The translations under genes were made by a program, and so were the position numbers. The notes beneath the pieces were generated by a model. That model did not search any database and was not told the origin of the DNA. It saw only the letters and a program-made list of their open reading frames with translations. Shown here piece by piece: positions 12,083 to 19,499 of a stretch of DNA of 64,000 nucleotides (its first letter is position 1; every line of letters starts with the position of its first letter). The DNA lies in NCBI RefSeq assembly GCF_016863635.1, contig NZ_BOPG01000069.1, forward strand, positions 1-64,000. The letters are read 5' to 3'. The DNA is from Virgisporangium aurantiacum. GTDB lineage: Bacteria; Actinomycetota; Actinomycetes; Mycobacteriales; Micromonosporaceae.

Positions 12083-13677
12083 GCCGGGCCTGGGGGGTAC
12101 TGCGAAACGGCTGGCGCCAGCTCACCAGCATGCGCACCGCGCTGGTGCTGCTGTTCCTGCTCGCCGTCGCCGCGATCCCGGGTTCGGTGCTGCCGCAGAA
12201 CCGGATCAGCCCGGAGAAGGTCGCCGAGTACGCGCGGAACAACCCGACCTCGGCGCCGTGGTTCGACCGGCTGCAGCTCTTCGACGTCTACACGTCGGTC
12301 TGGTTCTCGGCGATCTACCTGTTGCTGTTCGTCTCGCTGGTCGGGTGCCTCGTACCGCGGTTCCGCGACCACGTGGTCGCGCTCATCCGCGTCCCCCCGA
12401 ACGTCCCGAAGCGGTTGGAGCGATTGCCGGAACATGCCGATGGCATCGACCACGACGGCGATCTCGCGGCAACCGCGCAGCGGTTGCACGGCCTCCTGCG
12501 CAAGCGGCGGTTCCGGGCCGTGGTGCGGGGATCCGGCGACGAGTACACGGTCAGCGCCGAGAAGGGCCACCTCAAGGAGACCGGAAACCTGCTGTTCCAC
12601 TTCTCGTTGCTGGCGCTGCTGATCGGCATGGCGGCCGGCGGGCTGTACGGGTGGCACGGCAACCGGATCCTGGTGCGGGGCGACGGCCTGTGCAACAGCC
12701 TGCAGCAGTACGACGAGTTCGTGCCGGGCAACCGGGTCGACGGCGAGCGGCTGCCCAAGTTCTGTATGTCCCTTGTGGACTTCAAAGCGTCCTATTTGGA
12801 CAGTGGGCAGCCGAAGTCGTACCGGGCGCGGATGGCGTACGAGGTCGACGGGCGCAGCGGCGAGCGGTCGGTCGCCGTCAACAACCCGCTGCGGCTCGGG
12901 CCGGCAACCGCCTACCTGCTGGCGAGCGGGTACGCGCCGGAGGTCCGGTACACCGACCGCACCGGTCGGTCACAGACGATCGCGGCGCCGTTCCTCACCA
13001 CCGACCTCACCATGACGAGCCAGGGCGTGCTCGCGTTCCCCGACGCGAACATCGGCGTGGTCGACAAGACCTACGGGCCCACCGGCAAGGTGCAGGTGGC
13101 GTTCGACGGCGTCTACCTGCCGACCGTCCCCGACGACGTGCACGCGGCGAAGTCGGCGCACCCCGACGAGCGGGACCCGCGCCTGATGCTGCGCGTCTAC
13201 ATGGGCGACCTCGGCCTCGACGCCGGCACCCCGCAGTCGGTGTACACGATCAACCAGGCGCAGCTCGGCAACGGCCTGCTGCGGCAGGTCGGCGGCCCGA
13301 TCGCGTTGCGCAAGGGCGAGTCGGCCACCCTCCCCGACGGGTCGAAGATCGAGTTCCTCGCCACCCGCCCGTGGATCGCCGTCTCGGTGCGGCACGACCC
13401 GGGTGAGGAGCTGGTTCTGGGCGGTGCTGTACTGCTGGTGGTGGGTCTGCTCGGATCGCTGGCGGGGCGGCGGAGGCGGATCTTCTTCCGGGTGACGCCC
13501 GGTGGCGTCGAGGCGGGTGGGCTACCGCGTACCGACTACGCCGGTTTCACCGCGGAGTTCGAGGCGATCGTGCGTGAAGCACGGGAGGGGGCCGAACCGG
13601 ATGGCGAGCTTGTCCGACCAGCTTCTGGTGGTCACGATTCTGGCGTACCTGGCGGCGATGCTGTGCTACGCGGTTGA
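12079..13677 (+). CDS. resB: Cytochrome c biogenesis protein ResB
   Basis: A 532-residue system II protein that works with CcsB to deliver heme to apocytochrome c outside the membrane. Three N-terminal helices (~18-36, ~72-92, ~172-190) precede a large extracytoplasmic domain (~195-435). A last helix (~440-460) is followed by a cytosolic tail. MRTALVLLFLLAVAAIPGSVLPQ is the typical ResB opening, given here only as its pattern. Start ATG 12079 overlaps the ccdA stop. Its final 77 nt overlap the start of ccsB, an unusually long overlap. Confidence 0.92.
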   Translation: MSRAWGVLRNGWRQLTSMRTALVLLFLLAVAAIPGSVLPQNRISPEKVAEYARNNPTSAPWFDRLQLFDVYTSVWFSAIYLLLFVSLVGCLVPRFRDHVVALIRVPPNVPKRLERLPEHADGIDHDGDLAATAQRLHGLLRKRRFRAVVRGSGDEYTVSAEKGHLKETGNLLFHFSLLALLIGMAAGGLYGWHGNRILVRGDGLCNSLQQYDEFVPGNRVDGERLPKFCMSLVDFKASYLDSGQPKSYRARMAYEVDGRSGERSVAVNNPLRLGPATAYLLASGYAPEVRYTDRTGRSQTIAAPFLTTDLTMTSQGVLAFPDANIGVVDKTYGPTGKVQVAFDGVYLPTVPDDVHAAKSAHPDERDPRLMLRVYMGDLGLDAGTPQSVYTINQAQLGNGLLRQVGGPIALRKGESATLPDGSKIEFLATRPWIAVSVRHDPGEELVLGGAVLLVVGLLGSLAGRRRRIFFRVTPGGVEAGGLPRTDYAGFTAEFEAIVREAREGAEPDGELVRPASGGHDSGVPGGDAVLRG

Positions 13678-14548
13678 GTACGCGTTCGGTTCACAGGGAC
13701 TGATCGCCCGGGTCGCGAACCGCGACCTGGTGGCGGTCGGTTCGCTCGGGTCTTCCGCTTCGGAGGTCGAGCCTTCCGAGCCGCCGCCGTCGCGGGCCGG
13801 TGCGCGGTTCGGGCTGCTGGCCGTCGCCGCCACGGTGCTCGGCGTGCTCGCCCACGCGGCGACGCTCGTGACCCGGTCGGTCGCCGCCGGCCGGGTGCCG
13901 TGGGGCAACCTGTACGAGTTCCTGCTCGTGCTGTGCCTCGTCGGCGCGATCAGCTGGCTGGTGGTGCTGCGGCAGTGGCCGGCGATGCGCCCGCTCGGGC
14001 TGCTCATCACCGCGACGCTGGTGATCCTGCTGGGCTCGGCCGGCATGGTCTACACCGATGCCGGTCCGCTGGTGCCGGCGCTGAACTCCGCGTGGCTGAA
14101 GATCCACGTCACCACCGTGGCGACCGCCGGCGGCGGCCTGCTGGTCGGGTTCGTGTCGGCGGTGCTGTACCTGTTGCGGGAGGGCTACGAGGACGGCCGG
14201 ACCGGCTTCCCGTGGGCCCTGGCCGCGAAGGCGCCCCGCGCCGAGGCGTTGGAACGCATCACGTTCCGCATCCACGCGTTCGCGTTCCCGTTGCTCACGG
14301 TCGGCATCATCTGCGGGGCGATCTGGGCCGAGTCGGCCTGGGGTCGCTACTGGGGCTGGGACCCGAAGGAGATCTGGTCGTTCATCACCTGGGTCGTGTA
14401 CGCCGGTTACCTCCACGCCCGCGCCACCCCGAGCATCCGCCGCCGCACCGCCACCTACCTGGCGCTGGCGGGCTGGGCCGCGCTGATGTTCAACCAGTAC
14501 GGCGTGAACATGTTCTTCACCGGCCTGCACAGCTACTCGGGTACGTGA
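13601..14548 (+). CDS. ccsB: Cytochrome c synthase subunit CcsB/CcsA family (ResC-like)
   Basis: A 315-residue membrane protein with about eight helices. The heme-binding tryptophan motif WGRYWGWDPKEIWSF lies at ~247-261, flanked by conserved histidines (e.g. IHVTT, IHAFAFP and the YLHA region). With ResB it forms the system II heme lyase. The start is ATG 13601, inside resB, supported by a GGGAGGG ribosome binding site about 10 nt upstream, so the 77-nt overlap is probably real. It is the last gene of the heme/cytochrome c operon. Confidence 0.92.
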   Translation: MASLSDQLLVVTILAYLAAMLCYAVEYAFGSQGLIARVANRDLVAVGSLGSSASEVEPSEPPPSRAGARFGLLAVAATVLGVLAHAATLVTRSVAAGRVPWGNLYEFLLVLCLVGAISWLVVLRQWPAMRPLGLLITATLVILLGSAGMVYTDAGPLVPALNSAWLKIHVTTVATAGGGLLVGFVSAVLYLLREGYEDGRTGFPWALAAKAPRAEALERITFRIHAFAFPLLTVGIICGAIWAESAWGRYWGWDPKEIWSFITWVVYAGYLHARATPSIRRRTATYLALAGWAALMFNQYGVNMFFTGLHSYSGT

Positions 14549-14560
14549 AACCGGCCCTGG

Positions 14561-14566
14561 CAGACT
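14561..14566 (+). promoter_or_regulatory. Candidate -10 box before the UbiD-family gene
   Basis: CAGACT lies 7 nt before ATG 14574 with no ribosome binding site between them, the spacing expected for a leaderless message. Weak because the first base departs from TANNNT. Confidence 0.3.
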
Positions 14567-14573
14567 GGGCACC

Positions 14574-16034
14574 ATGGCGCGTGGCTTTCCGTACAACGAC
14601 CTGAAGGACTTCCTGGCGGCGCTGGAGAAGGCCGGCGAACTGCACCGCGTTCGGGTGCCGGTCGACCCGACGCTCGAAATGAGCGAGATCGTCACGCGTA
14701 CTGTGCGCGCCGGCGGCAAGGCGTTGCTGTTCGAGAAGCCGACCCGGGGCGAGATGCCGGTCGCCATCAACCTGTTCGGCACCCCGCGCCGCATGGCGAT
14801 GGCGCTGGGCGTCGACGACCTCGACGAGATCGGCCAGCGCATCGGCGCGCTGGTCAAGCCGGAGCTGCCGGTCGGGTGGTCGGGCATCCGCGAGGGCCTG
14901 GGCAAGCTGATGCAGCTCAAGTCCGTCCCCCCGAAGCGCGTGAAGAGCGCGCCCTGCCAGGAGAAGGTCTTCAAGGGCGCGGAGGTCGACCTCGGCCGGC
15001 TGCCCGGCCTGTGGACCTGGCCCGACGACGGCGGAATCTTCCACAACTACGGCCTCACCCACACGAAGCACCCGGAGACGGGTAAGCGCAACCTCGGCCT
15101 GTACCGCCTGCAGCAGCACGGGCGCGACACGCTCGGCATGCACTGGCAGATCCACAAGGACAGCACCGCGCACCACGCGGTGGCCGAGCGGCTGGGGCAG
15201 CGCCTGCCGGTGGCGGTCGCGATCGGCTGCGACCCGGTGGTGAGCTACTCGGCGAGTGCGCCGCTGCCCGGCGACATCGACGAGTACCTGTTCGCCGGGT
15301 TCCTGCGCGGCGAGCGGGTCGAGATGGTCGACTGCCTCACGGTTCCGTTGCAGGTGCCGGCGAACGCCCAGGTGGTGCTGGAGGGTTACGTCGAGCCGGG
15401 CGAGCGGCTGCCGGAGGGCCCGTTCGGCGACCACACCGGCTTCTACACGCCGGTTGAGCCGTTCCCGGTGCTGCACGTCGAGTGCATGACGATGCAGAAG
15501 AACCCCGTCTACCACTCGATCATCACGTCGAAGCCGCCGCAGGAGGACGGCCCGATCGGCAAGGCCACCGAGCGCATCTTCCTACCGCTCATCAAGATGC
15601 TGGTGCCCGACATCGTCGACTACGACCTGCCGGCGGCCGGCGGGTTCCACAACTGCCTCATCGTCTCCATCGACAAGCGGTACCCGAAGCACGCGCAGAA
15701 GGTGATGAGCGCGGTCTGGGGCGCACACCTGTTGTCGCTCACCAAGCTCGTCGTGGTGGTCGACGCCGATTGTGACGTCCACGACTACCGCGAGGTCGCC
15801 TGGCGCGCGTTCGGAAACGTCGACTACGCGCACGACCTGTTGCTCACCAGCGGCCCCGTCGATCACCTGGATCACGCGTCGTACCAGCAGTTCTGGGGCG
15901 GCAAGGCGGGCGTCGACGCCACCCGTAAGCTGCCGGCCGAGGGCTACCACCGGGGCTGGCCGGAGGAGGCGACGATGTCACCCGAGATTGCGTCCATTGT
16001 GGACAAGCGGTGGAAAGAGTACGGAATTGGCTAG
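14574..16034 (+). CDS. ubiD: UbiD-family decarboxylase of menaquinone synthesis (MqnL-type)
   Basis: A 486-residue prenylated-FMN-dependent decarboxylase. The family signature PEGPFGDHTGFYTP is present, as is the FHNYGLTH metal/cofactor region. In futalosine-pathway actinobacteria the UbiD homologue (MqnL) removes the carboxylate from the prenylated naphthoate. The setting supports this: it is followed without a gap by a UbiA-type prenyltransferase and a UbiX-type flavin prenyltransferase, and mqnA, mqnC and mqnE lie nearby. The C-terminus overlaps the next gene by 8 nt. Confidence 0.9.
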   Translation: MARGFPYNDLKDFLAALEKAGELHRVRVPVDPTLEMSEIVTRTVRAGGKALLFEKPTRGEMPVAINLFGTPRRMAMALGVDDLDEIGQRIGALVKPELPVGWSGIREGLGKLMQLKSVPPKRVKSAPCQEKVFKGAEVDLGRLPGLWTWPDDGGIFHNYGLTHTKHPETGKRNLGLYRLQQHGRDTLGMHWQIHKDSTAHHAVAERLGQRLPVAVAIGCDPVVSYSASAPLPGDIDEYLFAGFLRGERVEMVDCLTVPLQVPANAQVVLEGYVEPGERLPEGPFGDHTGFYTPVEPFPVLHVECMTMQKNPVYHSIITSKPPQEDGPIGKATERIFLPLIKMLVPDIVDYDLPAAGGFHNCLIVSIDKRYPKHAQKVMSAVWGAHLLSLTKLVVVVDADCDVHDYREVAWRAFGNVDYAHDLLLTSGPVDHLDHASYQQFWGGKAGVDATRKLPAEGYHRGWPEEATMSPEIASIVDKRWKEYGIG

Positions 16035-16896
16035 GGTCCGGGCCTTTCTCAAGCTGGTCGCGATCGAGCACTCGGTGTTCGCGCTGCCGTTCGCGTACCT
16101 GTCGGCGCTCGTGGCCATGCGCTCGCACGGCTTCAACGCGGTCGACCTGGTGCTCATCACGGTCGCGATGGTTGGCGCCCGCACGTTCGCGATGGCCGCG
16201 AACCGGTTGATCGACCGGCACATCGACGCGCGGAATCCCCGTACGGCACAACGGGAACTGGTCACCGGTGCGGTCAGCGTGCAGACGGCCTGGATCGGCG
16301 CGGTGGTCGCGTTGGCGGTCTTCCTGGTCGCCGCCGCGCTGCTGAACCCGTTGTGTCTGGTGCTCGCGCCGCTCGCGGTGGTGCCGCTCGTCGTCTACCC
16401 GTACGGAAAGCGGTTCACCGACTGGCCGCACGCGATCCTCGGGCTGGCGCAGATGGTCGGACCGGTGGGCGCCTGGCTCGCGGTCACCGGAACGTTCGCG
16501 GGATCCGGGCCGGCGTTCGTGCTCGGTGCGGCCGTCGGGTTGTGGATCGGCGGGTTCGACCTCATCTACGCCTGCCAGGACGCGGAGGTCGACCCGCAGA
16601 TCGGCGTCCGTAGCGTGCCGGCGCGGTACGGCGTCCCCTTTGCTCTTGCACTGTCCACAGTGGTGCATGTGGTGACGTTCGGGCTGTTCGTCTGGTTCGG
16701 CGCGCTCGTCGACCTCGAATGGCTGTGGTGGGTGGGCCTGGTGCTCACCGCGGTCGCCTTCGCCTACGAACACTCCATCGTGAAGGCCGCCGACCTGAGC
16801 CGCGTGAACCGCGCGTTCTTCACCGCCAACGGTTTCGTCGGCATCGCGCTGTTCGTGTTCGCGCTCGCCGACCTGGTGACGCGGAGCGCGTTCTGA
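16027..16896 (+). CDS. mqnP: UbiA-family menaquinone prenyltransferase
   Basis: A 289-residue polytopic membrane enzyme that attaches the polyprenyl chain to the dihydroxynaphthoate precursor. The two Asp-rich motifs are NRLIDRHID (~55-66) and DLIYACQDAEVD (~178-190), both typical of UbiA prenyltransferases. About eight helices can be seen. I chose TTG 16027 as the start because GGAAAGAG lies 7-9 nt upstream and the next in-frame start would remove conserved sequence. It overlaps ubiD by 8 nt and abuts ubiX as TGATG. Confidence 0.87.
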   Translation: MARVRAFLKLVAIEHSVFALPFAYLSALVAMRSHGFNAVDLVLITVAMVGARTFAMAANRLIDRHIDARNPRTAQRELVTGAVSVQTAWIGAVVALAVFLVAAALLNPLCLVLAPLAVVPLVVYPYGKRFTDWPHAILGLAQMVGPVGAWLAVTGTFAGSGPAFVLGAAVGLWIGGFDLIYACQDAEVDPQIGVRSVPARYGVPFALALSTVVHVVTFGLFVWFGALVDLEWLWWVGLVLTAVAFAYEHSIVKAADLSRVNRAFFTANGFVGIALFVFALADLVTRSAF

Positions 16897-17519
16897 TGCG
16901 GGAACCGTGGGTCGTCGGCGTCACCGGCGCGTCCGGAACCCCGTACGCGGCAGCGGTTCTGCGCGCGTTGTTCGACGCGGATCGACCCGTCGACCTGATC
17001 GTGTCGCGCGCGGCGCGACTGACCATTCTGGACGAAACCAAGAGCCCGTTCCGGGACGCACACTGGCGCGCGGACCTCGACGCGTGGATCGGCCGCAAGA
17101 CCGCGCAGGGCGACGTGCGCTACTGGCCGGCCGGCGACCTCGCCGCCGGACCCAGTTCGGGCTCGTACCCGACGAGCGGCATGCTCGTGGTGCCGGCGAG
17201 CACGGCGTCGTGTGCCGGCATCGCGCTCGGCCTGTCGAAGGACCTGTTGCAGCGCGCGGCCGAGGTGAACCTGAAGGAACGGCGACCCGTGGTGATGGTG
17301 CCCCGGGAAACGCCGGTGACCCGCAGCCACCTCGAACACCTCATCGCCCTGCACGACGCCGGCGCCACCGTGCTGCCGGCCAGCCCCGGCTTCTACGCCG
17401 CCGGTGCCGCCGCGTCAGCGGAGCAGCTTGTCGACTTCATCGCGGGCAAGGTGCTCGACGCCGTGGGCGTTCCACACACGTTGTTCAGCCGCTGGAGCGG
17501 TCAGCTCGGTGCGCATTGA
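16896..17519 (+). CDS. ubiX: UbiX-family flavin prenyltransferase (MqnM-type)
   Basis: A 207-residue flavoprotein that makes prenylated FMN, the cofactor of the UbiD-type decarboxylase two genes upstream. It has the FMN-binding VGVTGASG start (residues 7-14) and the conserved VVPAST...ALGLSKDLLQRAAEV and LKERRPVVMVPRETP regions. The start codon shares one base with the mqnP stop. A strong hairpin spans its stop codon and ends the operon. Confidence 0.92.
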   Translation: MREPWVVGVTGASGTPYAAAVLRALFDADRPVDLIVSRAARLTILDETKSPFRDAHWRADLDAWIGRKTAQGDVRYWPAGDLAAGPSSGSYPTSGMLVVPASTASCAGIALGLSKDLLQRAAEVNLKERRPVVMVPRETPVTRSHLEHLIALHDAGATVLPASPGFYAAGAAASAEQLVDFIAGKVLDAVGVPHTLFSRWSGQLGAH

Positions 17520-17536
17520 GCATGCTCAACGCGCAC
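17509..17536. terminator. Bidirectional terminator hairpin between ubiX and bldC
   Basis: Two 14-nt arms (17509-17522 and 17523-17536) are complementary at 13 of 14 positions, the single mismatch being A against C. It includes the ubiX stop codon and lies 8 bases from the bldC stop, so it can serve both convergent genes. There is no U-tract. Confidence 0.7.
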
Positions 17537-17543
17537 CGACGCG

Positions 17544-17738
17544 TCAAACCGGTGACTCCTCGCCCAGCTCGCCATCGAGCAGGGCACGAACCTCAGACTC
17601 CCGAAAGCGCCGGTGTCCGCCAGGGGTGCGGATGCTGCTGATGCGGCCAGCTGCCGCCCAGCGCGTCACCGTCTTCGGATCCACCCGGAACAGCGCTGCC
17701 ACTTCTCCCGGAGTGAGAAGACGATCTCCCGTGTCCAC
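17544..17738 (-). CDS. bldC: BldC-like MerR-type developmental regulator
   Basis: A 64-residue protein made of a single MerR-type winged helix-turn-helix (LLTPGEVAALFRVDPKTVTRWA, in parts, then GRISSIRTPGGHRRF). This matches BldC, which in Streptomyces binds DNA cooperatively at direct repeats and delays the onset of development. Its length and motif are those of BldC rather than of phage excisionases, which share the fold. The start is a GTG with GGGAGGGG just upstream. It is divergent from the Lrp-type regulator at 17885. Confidence 0.88.
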   Translation of the reverse strand: MDTGDRLLTPGEVAALFRVDPKTVTRWAAAGRISSIRTPGGHRRFRESEVRALLDGELGEESPV

Positions 17739-17871
17739 AACCCCTCCCAGTTTTGATCACGCGCCGCCAAACGCGTGATCATCGAGGCTTACGGCCAATT
17801 AGAGCACCGTCCGTGTGACGTGTCCGAAGAACATGGAAATAGCACGGGTTTGGGCGGATCGGGGCTTAAGC

Positions 17872-17877
17872 TAGGGT
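17872..17877 (+). promoter_or_regulatory. Candidate -10 box before the Lrp-type gene
   Basis: TAGGGT lies 7 nt before GTG 17885 without a ribosome binding site. The overlapping GGGTAC (17874-17879), 14 nt after GGAT (17856-17859), also fits a SigB-type promoter. Confidence 0.45.
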
Positions 17878-17884
17878 ACTTTTC

Positions 17885-18340
17885 GTGGACGCCATCGATC
17901 GTCGCCTTCTCGATCTGCTGCGTGCCAATGCCCGACTCTCCTACGCAGAACTCGCGCGTCAGGTGGGATTGTCGGCGCCGGCGGTGCACGAGCGGGTGGG
18001 CAAACTGGAAGCGGCCGGAACCATCCGTGGCTACCGGGCCGACGTACTACCCGAGGCGGTCGGGCTCGGTGTCACCGCGATCATCGGCGTCGTACAGGAC
18101 AGCGGTGGCGACACCCAGGACGTGCTCGAGGCGCTGCAGGCGATGCCGTCGATCGAGTCCTGCTACTTCATGGCGGGCGAGGAGTCGTTTCTGGCGACGG
18201 TGCGCGTCGGCACCATCCTCGAACTCGAACACTTCATCGTCGAACTGAACCGGACGCCCGGTGTCGCGCGCACACGCACCGCGATCGCGCTGTCGACGAA
18301 GTGGGAAGGCCGGCCGAAGCCGTTGGCCGATCAGGATTGA
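17885..18340 (+). CDS. Lrp/AsnC-family transcriptional regulator
   Basis: A 151-residue regulator. Residues 1-55 form the AsnC-type helix-turn-helix (DAIDRRLLDLLRANARLSYAELA, in parts; SAPAVHERVGKLEAAGTI). Residues ~65-140 are the RAM effector-binding domain. The family senses amino acids or related metabolites. The aminotransferase gene 7 nt downstream is the obvious candidate target or partner. GTG 17885 is preceded by TAGGGT at leaderless spacing. Confidence 0.9.
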   Translation: MDAIDRRLLDLLRANARLSYAELARQVGLSAPAVHERVGKLEAAGTIRGYRADVLPEAVGLGVTAIIGVVQDSGGDTQDVLEALQAMPSIESCYFMAGEESFLATVRVGTILELEHFIVELNRTPGVARTRTAIALSTKWEGRPKPLADQD

Positions 18341-18347
18341 GGCCCGT

Positions 18348-19499
18348 GTGAACCCGTTGACCCAACTGGATCTGTCCACCCTGCGTCGCCGTCGGAGCAT
18401 GAAGTGGCGGCACTACCCCGACGACGTGCTGCCGCTCTGGGTCGCCGAGATGGACACGCCGTTGGCGCCGCCGATCGCCGCCGCTCTGGAAGAGGCGATC
18501 GCGTTGGGTGACACCGGATACGCCGACATCGGCCAGCTCGCCGAGGCGTACGCGGCGTTCGCGAAGCACCGGTTCGGGTGGTGGCCCGATCCCGCGCACT
18601 GCGTGCTCGCGGCCGACGTGGCCCAGGGCGTCATCGACGTGTTGCGGGTGGTCACGGAGCCCGGCGACACGGTGCTGATCAACGAGCCGACGTACCCGCC
18701 GTTCCGGCGGATCATTCCGAACGCGGATCGGGTGCTCCGCGCGTCACCGATGACCCGGAGCGCCGACGGCCGCTTCCGCCTCGACCTGGATCGCCTGGAC
18801 GCCGATCTGGCCGATACTGCGGTGCGGGCGTTCCTGTTGGTCAATCCGCACAATCCGACCGGAACGGTACTTACCCGGGACGAATTGTCAGCGGTAGTTG
18901 CGCTGTGTTCCCGCCACGACGTGCGCCTGCTGTCCGACGAGATCCACGCGCCGCTGGTGTATCCGTCCGAAGCATCCTTTGTGCCGCTTTTGAGCCTGCC
19001 CGAGGCGCAGCGGTCGATCGTGTTCGTGTCCGCCACCAAGGCGTGGAACCTGGCCGGGCTGAAGGCATCGCTGGTCATCGCCGGGGCCGAGGCGGTCGCC
19101 GACGTGCGGGCAATTCCAGCGGACGCGGCGGTGAATGCCGGTCTGCTCGGCGTGCTCGCCTCGGAGGCGGCGTTCCGGGCCGGCGGCCCGTGGCTCGACG
19201 ACCTGCTGGCCGGCCTCGACCACAACCGCACCCTGCTCGACTCGCTGCTGGCCAAGCACCTGCCCGGCGTCGGGTACGTGCCACCCGCAGCGACGTTCCT
19301 GGCCTGGCTCGACTGCTCCAGCCTGGGGCCCGATCCCGCGGCCCGCTTCCTGGAGCAGGCGCGGGTGGCGTTCACCCCCGGGCCGGATTTCGGCCCGCTG
19401 GGCGCGGGCTTCGTCCGGCTGAACCTGGCGACCAGCCCGGAGATCCTCACCGAGGCGGTGGCCCGGATGGCCAAACTAGCCGAGGGCCCCACCAAGTAG
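18348..19499 (+). CDS. MalY/PatB-type pyridoxal-phosphate aminotransferase (probable C-S lyase)
   Basis: A 383-residue fold-type I PLP enzyme. The opening RRRRSMKWRHYPDDVLPLWVAEMD is the MalY/PatB pattern (shortened here), and NPHNPTG and SATKAWNLAGLK place the Schiff-base lysine at Lys231. Members are usually cystathionine beta-lyases or C-S lyases. Substrate cannot be told from sequence. It begins 7 nt after the Lrp regulator, so both are probably co-transcribed. Its last 24 nt overlap the convergent zinc-ribbon gene. Confidence 0.87.
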   Translation: MNPLTQLDLSTLRRRRSMKWRHYPDDVLPLWVAEMDTPLAPPIAAALEEAIALGDTGYADIGQLAEAYAAFAKHRFGWWPDPAHCVLAADVAQGVIDVLRVVTEPGDTVLINEPTYPPFRRIIPNADRVLRASPMTRSADGRFRLDLDRLDADLADTAVRAFLLVNPHNPTGTVLTRDELSAVVALCSRHDVRLLSDEIHAPLVYPSEASFVPLLSLPEAQRSIVFVSATKAWNLAGLKASLVIAGAEAVADVRAIPADAAVNAGLLGVLASEAAFRAGGPWLDDLLAGLDHNRTLLDSLLAKHLPGVGYVPPAATFLAWLDCSSLGPDPAARFLEQARVAFTPGPDFGPLGAGFVRLNLATSPEILTEAVARMAKLAEGPTK

